Positions 1-6,665 of a DNA stretch of 8,128 nucleotides are shown here, in pieces. The position numbers and the translations under genes are program-made. This DNA comes from Deltaproteobacteria bacterium (GTDB lineage Bacteria > Myxococcota_A > Polyangia > HGW-17). The DNA lies in assembly GCA_003249585.1 (NCBI GenBank), contig QKIM01000173.1, positions 1 to 8,128 on the forward strand, given 5' to 3'. The notes below the pieces were generated by a model that was given only the letters and a program-made list of their open reading frames with translations, was not told the DNA's origin and did no database searches. How positions within the stretch are numbered: the stretch's first letter is position 1; each line of letters begins with the position of its first letter.

Positions 1-1
1 G

Positions 2-3000
2 TTTCTCCTCGACGCCATGGGCCTGGCCAGGGAGACGGCCGCGCCGTCCTTCACCGAAGCGCTGGACCCAAAGGCCCTGGGCCGGTTTCCCAGGGTGACC
101 ATGGAGGAGGTGTTCGAGTCCCTCCCGGAACATCTCGGGGAGCTGTCCGGCGAGGAGGTCCGACTTTGGTTCTACACCTGGCTCGTGGCCCGGGAAGGGG
201 AGATCTTCTCGTCTCCCCTGTGCCGCGAGGTCCTCGGGGCGCTGCCCCTCTTCCCCACGGGCAGCGGTATCCTCAGGGTCCCCACGGCCCTGGTCACGGA
301 CCCCGCCATGCCCGATCTCGGCCTGGACTGGACTCCCCACCCCTCCATCCCCGCCGCCCTGATCTCGCTGTTCGAGCGGCATCTGGGCCTCGGACGACCG
401 GACCCCCTGACCGTGGTCCGTGAGCACGCCCTGCCGCGTTACCACAGCCTCTGCGAGGGAGGGCAACGCGACGAGGCCGCCAGGCTGCTGGCCTGGATCC
501 TGCGATCCCTCCCCGCCGAGCACCGCCGCCCGGTCCTCGTGGACGGGGAGGTCCCCCTGGAGACCGTCCGGGGCGGCCTCATCCCCCTCGGGCAGTGTCT
601 CGTCCCCGATACGGCGCTGCGGCCCCATCTGGACCGGCTCTTTGGCGAGACCCTCCACCTGGTGGGCGAGGAGCGCTACCCGCGGGAGGTCCTGGAGGCC
701 CTTCGACGCATGGAGATTGAGCAGCTGCCCCCCATGGAGCGGGTTGAGGCCGTGCTGTGCGGGACCCTCTCGGGGGACGACGCCCTCTCCATGGCGGCGC
801 TGTTGGGTGCTCTGGGAGAGAAGGCCATCGAGCTGCCCCTGGAGGCCTCGGCCTTCGTGCGCACGCGCGGCGGAGGCGTTAGGCGACCCGGGGAGCTGTA
901 TCACCACACTATGGAGGTGGAGGTGCTCATCGGCGACGGCGGAGACCTCTATCCGGACCCCAGGGTCCAGGAGCTGCTGGGACCCGAGCTCTTCGAGGTG
1001 CTCCCCCTGAAGACCGACGGGGATGTGACCTTCCCCGAGGTGATCCGTCACGTGGAGCGCAGCGCCATGGCCCAGAGGATCCTCCCCATGAGGGTCTACC
1101 AGTGGCTCGATCTGGGGCTGCGGCAGGGGACCATCGACAGCGGCGCCCTGACCCCGCTCCTGGCCGACGCCCGGTGGATCTGCACCGATGACGGCGAGTG
1201 GTTCAACCATCGTGACGTGGTGGGGACCCGTGCGCTGCAACTCTTCGGGACCCGGCGTGGGTACTGGGAGCGTGGCGTGAAGGCCTGCGGGGCGCTGGCG
1301 TCCCTCTTCGGGATTCCCTCGGAGGTGGAGCCCCGGACGGTGCAGCGTTTCCTCGAGGAGATCGGTGCCGAGGTGCGGCGGCGTGGGCCCCAGGAGGTCC
1401 TGACCGGGGATCACGCGCTCCCGAGGATGCTCTTCGGGTGCTACGCCTACCTGGGCGCACGGGGACAGCGGATAGCCCTGGACGTCCCCTGCGTGCTGGG
1501 ACGCCCCGTGGGCGATCCCGGGGCCGAAATGACCATCGTGGAGGCCTCCGACAGGCGCCTCTTCATCAGCGACACCCCGACCCTCGAGGAGCTCTTCGGG
1601 GAGCTGGGGCAGCTCCTGCTGGCACCCGAGGGTCCCTCCGACGAGGCCGGCGACATCGCGAAGTTCTACCGGCTCATGGGTATTCGGCGGATCCAGGAAG
1701 CGTACACCATCGCGCCCGAAGAGTCGCTGGAGCCCGTCACGGGCCGCTGGGAGGGGCATGTCGAGGTCCTGTGCGCCCAGCTTGACGCCCTGAGCGCTGT
1801 CCTCCCCAGAATCGAGCGGTACAGAAAGGAGATGAACCCCTCGGGGTGGTCCTACGACCGCCTCCAGGCCGTGGCGGACCAGAAGAAGGTGCTCGTCTAC
1901 GCAGGGCTGCAGGTGCGCTATGTTCTCGCCACTGTGGGCTCCGTGACCCGCTGCGTGGACGCCGTCTACGACCGCGAGGGGGGGACCCTCATGGTGGACG
2001 AAGCGGTCCTGACCGAGCCCCGTCTGCACACGCCTGGCCTCGCCCAGGGCCTCGTTCCAGCGGTCTACGCTGGGCGGGGCGGCGAGCTGCTCGTGGACAT
2101 CCTGGAGCTCACCCTCCCCCTGCGTACCCTGGAGCGGATGACCGCCTACCTGGACTCCCGCCACTTCCCCAGGGCCTCGCTCCAGGCCGCCGAGGCGCAG
2201 GCCGGGGACGGGCTGCGGGAGCGGGTGGCTGCCATCATCGACTACGGCATCCATGAAAAATTGCGGGAGCGCTTCTCCGAACTTGGGGAGGCAGACTTCT
2301 CACCCTGGAGTGACCGCGAGACCCTGGAGCGGATGACCACTGACCTTCCCGCCGACGAGGATCAGGGCGCCCGCCGGCTGGTCCCTCTCCTCTGGGAGGC
2401 CGCTGGGGTCGCCTCGGCGAGGGCGGCTATGGACGACGCGCTGCTGACCATCCTCACGGCGTCTTCGATCAACGACATTCCCCCGGAGATCTTCGGCCAC
2501 GTCGCCGATCCCGAGCTGGCGCCCCTCCCCGAGGCGGGGTCCCCCTCCGGGGATTTCGGGGCGCCTTCTCCGGCGGTCATCGAGATGACGGATTCGGACC
2601 GCGAAGATCTGGCGGAGCTCATGACGACCTTCGGGGAGCGCTTCGGGAACGACCCCGTGCGGCGTCCCCCTCCTCTGGTGGAGGACTACAGCCCTCCCGA
2701 CCGAGACTCTGGATCAGGTCCCGGGTCATGGACGCTCTCTCCCCCCGAGGACGATGAAGAAGATGACTCGGTCAACGAACACCCCGAGCCTCGGGAGGAG
2801 CCCTCACGGAGCATCCTGAGCCGGTTCTTCGGGCGTGGGGGCACGGAACCCGGCCGCGCCCGGGAGGACCTCCCCGACTGGGCCGTGAAGGGCGCCAATT
2901 GCTTCACTCCCGGTGAGGGCATTCCTCCCCAGCTCTGGGCCGATCACGGAAGCGTTGGCGAGCTCTCGAGGCGCCGCCCGCCGTCGTGGCTGGCCTACGC

Positions 3001-4336
3001 GCCGCCCTCACTGCCCTCCCCGTACAACTACATGGTGCGGGTCCTCGGCGGCACCTTCGATCAGCGCAGCCAGTCCTGGTCCGACCGCGGTGTCCCCGGG
3101 AGCCTCGCCTCGGGCGTGGATCTTCTCCCCTCGGGACGCACGGTGGTCTTCGAGGGGACGGTGGTGCCCGGGATCAGCGTCCTCCCCATGCCCATGTACA
3201 GCCGCCTGACCCGGTGGCCAGAGGTGGTGGATGGCGAGCAGGGAGCCCTGCAGGTGACCGCGCGCCCCCATGTCACCCTCATGAACGTGGGTACCACCGA
3301 GCCGGTGTCCATACGCTACGAGGTGGAGCTCCTGGAGCTCCCGTCCATGGGGAACGAGCGGCGCGTACCGGACTCCCTCGCCCCGCTCACCAGGCCGTCC
3401 CTCAAGCGCTTCAAACTCCCGGTGGAGGCCCAGACCTGGCTCGCCAGGGTCGAAAAACAGGGACGTACCCTGTGGGAGCGCGCCATGGCGGTGCAGGAGT
3501 TCGTGCAGTCGCGGTACATCTACGATCTGCACTTCAAGGAGCAGGAGCGGGTGCGGCGGACCCTGACAAAACTCAAGCGCGGCAAGGGAAACCACCACCT
3601 GCAGTTGCTGCACGCTGGGAAGAGCCGCCACTACCTTGGACGCGGGGTCTGCTACGAGCTCAACACCATGGCCATCGAGCTGCTCAGACACCTCTCAGTG
3701 CCGGCCGTCGCCGTCACCGGGTGGCTGGCCCAGAAGGGGATGATCGGTTATCCCGACCACTTCTTCGCCCTGGCCCTCATTCCCGGGGGCGGCGGCTTCT
3801 TCCCCCTGCCCGTGGAGGGCTCCACGGGAGCGGCCGGTGCCATGAGCCCCGTGGCCTCCCTGCAGGGTCCCGGCGACGAGATTCCCCACATCCCCCTGCG
3901 CCCGGCCATCCCCAGCCCCGGCGGCGTATGGAGCAAGCAGCACGTAGTCAACATCCCCGACCGCGAGGAGGAGGGGGACCGGTTCGAGGCCATCGCCGCC
4001 CTGGAGTCCCAGCGGCTCAGGGACGAGTTCGTCGGGCTCGCCCAGATCCACCGGCAACTGCGCACCATGGGTGTGACCTTCCCTCCCGAGGCCAAAGAAG
4101 CGCTCCATGGGCTCAAGGGCCTTCCCGCGGCTGAGCAGGTGCGACGGCTCAGGAGCGCTCTTGCCCCGGTGGTGGGTGGCGAGGGCCCCCTGAATCTGCT
4201 GATCTCGGTCAACGCCGGGAGCCTCTATCAGGTCCCGGCCCTGTCGGCGCCGCTGCAGCAGCTCATCCGCCTGGGGCTCATCGAGGCCAGCCCCTCTCCG
4301 GCCTTCACCCTGCGCCCCCTCGCACCGGTCCGGTAA
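2..4336 (+). CDS. Sacsin/NO VEIN-like giant protein with C-terminal transglutaminase-like domain (5'-partial)
   Basis: The frame is open to the window edge, and the residues before the first visible ATG (position 17) read on smoothly (FLLDAM), so this is the C-terminal part of a longer protein. Numbering from that ATG gives 1439 residues. Residues 1 to about 850 are soluble, Leu/Glu/Pro-rich, and contain recurring modules of the kind found in sacsin and DUF3684-type HSP90-like proteins: a strand, a 'DG-(E/G)' turn, a list of strands, then an 'LFG' helix (about 75-130, 170-215, 280-330, 383-411, 489-528). Residues 651-700 resemble the late part of such proteins. Residues 856-975 are acidic, Pro/Gly-rich and probably disordered (E911-DDEEDD run). 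Residues ~1000-1130 are beta-rich. Residues ~1135-1275 match a transglutaminase-like fold: helix before the nucleophile, GVC (Cys1212), PDHFF (His1248) and VEGSTG (Glu1267). No signal peptide or membrane segment is visible, so it is probably cytoplasmic. The N-terminal ATPase is expected from the family but not seen. The molecular function is unknown. The transglutaminase fold is fairly certain; the sacsin relationship is likely. Confidence 0.8.
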   Translation, partial: FLLDAMGLARETAAPSFTEALDPKALGRFPRVTMEEVFESLPEHLGELSGEEVRLWFYTWLVAREGEIFSSPLCREVLGALPLFPTGSGILRVPTALVTDPAMPDLGLDWTPHPSIPAALISLFERHLGLGRPDPLTVVREHALPRYHSLCEGGQRDEAARLLAWILRSLPAEHRRPVLVDGEVPLETVRGGLIPLGQCLVPDTALRPHLDRLFGETLHLVGEERYPREVLEALRRMEIEQLPPMERVEAVLCGTLSGDDALSMAALLGALGEKAIELPLEASAFVRTRGGGVRRPGELYHHTMEVEVLIGDGGDLYPDPRVQELLGPELFEVLPLKTDGDVTFPEVIRHVERSAMAQRILPMRVYQWLDLGLRQGTIDSGALTPLLADARWICTDDGEWFNHRDVVGTRALQLFGTRRGYWERGVKACGALASLFGIPSEVEPRTVQRFLEEIGAEVRRRGPQEVLTGDHALPRMLFGCYAYLGARGQRIALDVPCVLGRPVGDPGAEMTIVEASDRRLFISDTPTLEELFGELGQLLLAPEGPSDEAGDIAKFYRLMGIRRIQEAYTIAPEESLEPVTGRWEGHVEVLCAQLDALSAVLPRIERYRKEMNPSGWSYDRLQAVADQKKVLVYAGLQVRYVLATVGSVTRCVDAVYDREGGTLMVDEAVLTEPRLHTPGLAQGLVPAVYAGRGGELLVDILELTLPLRTLERMTAYLDSRHFPRASLQAAEAQAGDGLRERVAAIIDYGIHEKLRERFSELGEADFSPWSDRETLERMTTDLPADEDQGARRLVPLLWEAAGVASARAAMDDALLTILTASSINDIPPEIFGHVADPELAPLPEAGSPSGDFGAPSPAVIEMTDSDREDLAELMTTFGERFGNDPVRRPPPLVEDYSPPDRDSGSGPGSWTLSPPEDDEEDDSVNEHPEPREEPSRSILSRFFGRGGTEPGRAREDLPDWAVKGANCFTPGEGIPPQLWADHGSVGELSRRRPPSWLAYAPPSLPSPYNYMVRVLGGTFDQRSQSWSDRGVPGSLASGVDLLPSGRTVVFEGTVVPGISVLPMPMYSRLTRWPEVVDGEQGALQVTARPHVTLMNVGTTEPVSIRYEVELLELPSMGNERRVPDSLAPLTRPSLKRFKLPVEAQTWLARVEKQGRTLWERAMAVQEFVQSRYIYDLHFKEQERVRRTLTKLKRGKGNHHLQLLHAGKSRHYLGRGVCYELNTMAIELLRHLSVPAVAVTGWLAQKGMIGYPDHFFALALIPGGGGFFPLPVEGSTGAAGAMSPVASLQGPGDEIPHIPLRPAIPSPGGVWSKQHVVNIPDREEEGDRFEAIAALESQRLRDEFVGLAQIHRQLRTMGVTFPPEAKEALHGLKGLPAAEQVRRLRSALAPVVGGEGPLNLLISVNAGSLYQVPALSAPLQQLIRLGLIEASPSPAFTLRPLAPVR
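2582..2941 (+). other. Acidic, Pro/Gly-rich disordered linker in the giant protein
   Basis: Residues ~856-975 separate the sacsin-like half from the beta/transglutaminase half. The segment is rich in Asp, Glu, Pro, Ser and Gly, with a nearly uninterrupted acidic run near residue 911 (EDDEEDD), PPPLVEDYSPPDRD before it and a short basic, Phe-containing patch after it (SILSRFFGRGG). Such composition predicts a flexible tether. The FF patch inside the disorder could be a short docking motif, which is inference only. Confidence 0.6.
3419..3838 (+). other. Transglutaminase-like (papain-fold) domain inside the giant protein
   Basis: This covers residues ~1135-1274 of the giant protein. It opens with the usual lead-in helices (TWLARVEKQGRTLWERAMAV, then EFVQSRYIYDL), which resemble the 'kA.ai..yl...y.Y' run that precedes the nucleophile in bacterial transglutaminase-like proteins. 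A basic insertion (KLKRGKGNHH) follows, then GVCYEL with the candidate nucleophile Cys1212, a helix and strand ending in 'VPAVAVTGW', the PDHFFALAL strand with His1248, and PVEGSTG with Glu1267 where most relatives have Asp. In this superfamily the triad supports thiol protease, amidase or acyl-transfer chemistry; which of these applies cannot be told from sequence. The order and spacing of the three residues are normal for the fold. The beta-rich stretch before it (~1000-1130) resembles the domain that often precedes bacterial transglutaminase-like domains. Confidence 0.75.
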
Positions 4337-5356
4337 TCACTCTTCAGGCTCATGGCTGCGCCGGATGTGCAAACGGGCAGGGTCGGGGAGGTCCGCGTCG
4401 GGATGCTTCTTTCTGAGCCCCGAAAGCTCTCCGCTCGTCAGAGGACTCAGCGAAGCACACCCCTTCTCCAGCTCGTACACGGTGGTGGTCTCTTCCTCGG
4501 ACATGCGTTGCCCTCCCGTGGAGTTCGTGCTCGAGGAACTGGACTTCTCTGTCACCACAAGGAAATACCCTTTCCCTGCCGAGACCCAGTGGTGGGAGGA
4601 GGAGCGGCTCGAGGAGCTGTCTGCGGATTCCATGGATTCGGTGGAAAAGTCCGTGAGGATGGAGAATCGCCCACCCCTGTAGCACAAAAGAGTGGTGGTC
4701 TCGATGCGGCTCTTGTAGCCGGATTCTTCAGCAGTCTCGTCCACGCAGGGGCTCTCATCCTGCCGCAGCTCCACCAGGGAATATCTCCACTGATGGTCCC
4801 ATGTGAACATGTCGGAATTGGTCGTCCTGCGGAAGGGGAAGGTGGCGCCTGCAGCAAAGAGCGCCCAGGAGTCCTTTCCTGTGTTCTGCAGGCTTATCAC
4901 GCAGGCGTCGATGGGGTAGTTGGGACGGCAGCTGTATCCCTGGCGGGGTTTGTGGGGTTTGTCGGCCCCGATGATGACTGCCGGCCTCGGCTCCGTCTTC
5001 TTGGAGTCGGTCCCGGGGACCGCTACGATGGACCACTCCCCCTTTTTCAGGGTACAGCCCGTGGGAGTCGCTCCGAACCAAAGCGTGAGCACCGAGTCGA
5101 TGGGCTTTTGCGCTTTCTCGGCCGCTTTCAGTTCTCCAACGAAGCGCGTGAACTGCTTGTACGCCGTGGGGTAGGCCCAGGCGCCCCTGCGCGCAAGGAC
5201 CGGAGTCTTGGGCAGCACCGGAGGCTTCTTTGCAGCGGGCGTCTTCTTTGCGGGTGCCTTCTTGGGCGGGTTCTTCGGCGTCTGAGTGTGACATCCAAGG
5301 AGCGCCATGCACAGAATCAAAGGCGGAAAACAGGAAACCCCCGGGGGGATGGCCAT
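4337..5356 (-). CDS. Uncharacterised lipoprotein with Lys/Pro-rich linker and six cysteines
   Basis: A 339-residue protein of no family I recognise. Residues 1-22 form a short lipoprotein signal with a hydrophobic core and lipobox LLGC (Cys22 would be lipidated), so it should be membrane-anchored and face the periplasm or outside. Residues 26-52 are a KP/KA linker that would let the body reach into peptidoglycan or away from the membrane. The body (about 55-330) has six further cysteines (101, 143, 152, 204, 225, 300), an even number compatible with disulfides, and two serine-rich runs (about 246-254 and 272-276). A strong Shine-Dalgarno (AGGAGGT) lies 7 nt before the ATG, which fixes the start. 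Its stop codon abuts the stop of the converging giant gene with no base between. It stands alone on its strand, so the context gives no function. Confidence 0.85.
   Translation of the reverse strand: MAIPPGVSCFPPLILCMALLGCHTQTPKNPPKKAPAKKTPAAKKPPVLPKTPVLARRGAWAYPTAYKQFTRFVGELKAAEKAQKPIDSVLTLWFGATPTGCTLKKGEWSIVAVPGTDSKKTEPRPAVIIGADKPHKPRQGYSCRPNYPIDACVISLQNTGKDSWALFAAGATFPFRRTTNSDMFTWDHQWRYSLVELRQDESPCVDETAEESGYKSRIETTTLLCYRGGRFSILTDFSTESMESADSSSSRSSSHHWVSAGKGYFLVVTEKSSSSSTNSTGGQRMSEEETTTVYELEKGCASLSPLTSGELSGLRKKHPDADLPDPARLHIRRSHEPEE
5201..5281 (-). repeat. Degenerate tandem repeat encoding the KP-rich linker
   Basis: The DNA repeats a short unit built on 'cttcttt-g-(c/g)gg' (plus strand), coding for KKAPAKKTPAAKK and its flanks, residues 26-52 of the lipoprotein. 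Copies are imperfect and differ mostly at third positions. Such tracts can change in length by slippage, so linker length may vary between strains. Confidence 0.6.
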
Positions 5357-5362
5357 GGTCGT

Positions 5363-5369
5363 ACCTCCT
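5363..5369 (-). promoter_or_regulatory. Strong Shine-Dalgarno of the lipoprotein gene
   Basis: Read on the minus strand this is AGGAGGT, a full anti-SD match, ending 6-7 nt before the ATG at 5356. It supports both the reading frame and the chosen start over the overlapping open frames on the other strand. Confidence 0.75.
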
Positions 5370-5414
5370 CACGTACAGCTTCTCGTGGCCACGGACCACA
5401 GTGTTCGATACCGC

Positions 5415-5443
5415 AATCTCCCATGAAATCCACCCCATGTCAA
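5415..5443 (-). promoter_or_regulatory. Possible sigma70-type promoter for the lipoprotein gene
   Basis: On the minus strand a perfect TTGACA (5443-5438) is followed, after a 17 nt spacer, by GAGATT (5420-5415), which matches TATAAT at only three of six bases. Transcription would start near 5408, giving a leader of about 50 nt. The -35 is good, the -10 is weak, and the organism's promoter consensus is unknown. Confidence 0.25.
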
Positions 5444-5517
5444 AGCCCCCCAGTACCAGCAAGGATAGCGCGTACTGTGGAGGCCGAATGACACTCCCAC
5501 AATTTTGCAGAATAAAT

Positions 5518-5537
5518 GTTGCTCTACCATCAGCAAC
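5518..5537. repeat. Inverted repeat GTTGCT-N8-AGCAAC upstream of the kinase gene
   Basis: A perfect 6 bp inverted repeat with an 8 nt spacer lies about 31 bp before the kinase start and just upstream of its Shine-Dalgarno. It could be an operator or a hairpin in the mRNA leader. No T-run follows on either side, so it is not an intrinsic terminator. It is short enough to be chance. Confidence 0.4.
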
Positions 5538-5568
5538 CAGACATGAGTATGGAGAGGGAAACACGTGA

Positions 5569-6243
5569 ATGCCAACCTTCAGTATAGAGACTGTTGTCGA
5601 GAGGATAGTCGACGTTCGCCGCGCGGTTCCCGCTCGGCGGAGCGTCCTCGTGGCGGTGACGGGGATAGATGGAAGCGGAAAAGGGTATGTTTCAAACAAA
5701 ATCGGGCATGCGCTTCGAGCGCGTGGGGTACGTGCTGACGTCATCAATGTCGACGGATGGTTGAACCTTCCCCAGGTACGCTTTTCAGACGACAACCCGG
5801 CGGAACACTTCTATCTCCACGCCATCCGGTTCAGTGAGCTGTTTTCGACCCTGGTCCAGCCACTACGCGATAGCCGTGGGTTGCGTCTCGAGGCTGATTT
5901 TGTTGAAGAGACAGCGACAAGGTATCGAAAGCATCTTTATGAATTCCATGAGGTCGATGTGATTGTGCTGGAGGGTATCTACTTGCTGAAGCGAGCCTTC
6001 CAGTCCTGCTATGATCTGTCAATTTGGGTCGAGTGCAGCTTTGATGCGGCGCTCAATCGGGCAATCGCCAGGGCCCAGGAGGGCTTGTCCCCCGAAGAGA
6101 CGGTCGGAGCGTACAGGAGGATCTATTTTCCAGCCCAGGAGATTCATCTGGAGCGTGACAATCCCAGGGCTGCCGCGACCGCGACCATCAACAACGAAAC
6201 AGTACGGCCCCGCCGTTCGGAGCCGTCTTCTTCCAGAATTTGA
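5569..6243 (+). CDS. Uridine kinase/phosphoribulokinase-family P-loop kinase
   Basis: A 224-residue protein with the layout of the uridine kinase/phosphoribulokinase superfamily (usual length about 200-230). Walker A is GIDGSGKG (residues 32-39, Lys38 and the following Gly in place of Ser/Thr). INVDGWL (59-65) sits where family members carry the substrate-binding Asp (Asp62). The Walker-B-like strand is VIVLEG (131-136). The closing segment YFPAQEIHLERDNPRAAAT (186-204) matches the family's 'RYfPAQ.....dPr..Ad.vidN' ending. Members phosphorylate a nucleoside or small sugar/alcohol with ATP in the cytoplasm; the substrate here cannot be told, and divergence from standard Udk makes uridine itself uncertain. 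An in-frame TGA directly precedes the ATG, so this is the first possible ATG start, and GGAGAGGG lies 10 nt upstream. It is unlinked to its neighbours. Base composition is less GC-rich than the giant gene, and the last ~14 residues are Arg/Ser/Pro-rich and unlike the family. Confidence 0.85.
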   Translation: MPTFSIETVVERIVDVRRAVPARRSVLVAVTGIDGSGKGYVSNKIGHALRARGVRADVINVDGWLNLPQVRFSDDNPAEHFYLHAIRFSELFSTLVQPLRDSRGLRLEADFVEETATRYRKHLYEFHEVDVIVLEGIYLLKRAFQSCYDLSIWVECSFDAALNRAIARAQEGLSPEETVGAYRRIYFPAQEIHLERDNPRAAATATINNETVRPRRSEPSSSRI

Positions 6244-6665
6244 AAGACTTGGTGTGGCCTGTCCCCCCAAGGACATGCCAAATACGCCCAAGTGGATTCG
6301 TGATCTTTATGGAAAGATAAAGACTGAAATGATGAAACTGAGAGAATCCATAAGGACCCATTAGGAAAATCCGAAGTAGTACTGAAACTGAAGTTGCCAC
6401 CGGGGGACGGAGGACCATCAGTGCTGCCGATGCCCATGAATATACAGTCCATGGAGGAGACCGAATCAGGGGGGCCGACTTCTGTCGTTTTTTTCTGTAC
6501 AGCCGGTTGAATCCTTGGAAAGAATGGGATGGAGAGCCGCTGAAACAATGATTACTGGAACATCTGCAGAGAGGCTTTTTCGGGCCGTCACTAATTTGGC
6601 CGAAGCCAGGCTGTGGATTCAGGGTACGGAATAGATGGCTGGTGATTGACGAGGATGGTGGCAGC
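6244..6665. other. Roughly 420 bp intergenic region without a convincing gene
   Basis: This stretch is visibly lower in GC than the genes around it and has stops in all frames. It holds the tail of a frame overlapping the kinase end (finishing at 6364, with a helical-looking end around KIKTEMMKLRESIRTH), a 37-codon frame at 6524-6634 (MGWRAAETMITG...), a T7 run at 6488-6494, and the leader of the phosphatase gene. None has a good ribosome site plus recognisable product. It may be a decayed gene or plain spacer with regulatory DNA. Confidence 0.5.
6476..6494 (+). terminator. Possible weak intrinsic terminator downstream of the kinase
   Basis: A short stem CGAC/GTCG (6476-6479 with 6484-6487, loop TTCT) is followed at once by seven T residues. 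The uridine run is good but the stem is only 4 bp, so termination efficiency would be low unless wobble pairs extend it. It lies about 235 nt after the kinase stop. Confidence 0.3.

Noticed and set aside
2986..4134. 382-codon open frame on the plus strand inside the giant gene
   Set aside because: It is an Arg/Gly/Pro/Ala-rich shadow frame, typical of high-GC DNA, overlapping a frame with a recognisable transglutaminase domain.
4352..5491. 379-codon plus-strand frame opposite the lipoprotein
   Set aside because: The minus-strand frame has a signal peptide, lipobox, AGGAGGT ribosome site and normal composition; the plus frame has none of these.
4755..5795. 346-codon minus-strand frame overlapping the lipoprotein and the kinase start
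   Set aside because: It overlaps two better-supported genes, and its residues read as a shifted version of the lipoprotein with Arg/His/Gly-rich composition.
6524..6634. Small 36-residue plus-strand frame (MGWRAAETMITG...)
   Set aside because: No clear ribosome site, no known small-protein features, and length compatible with chance; kept only as a note in the gene-poor region.
6642..6665. Upstream GTG start for the phosphatase
   Set aside because: It would add an acidic IDEDGGS stretch ahead of the signal peptide, which is unlike lipoprotein signals; ATG 6666 fits better.
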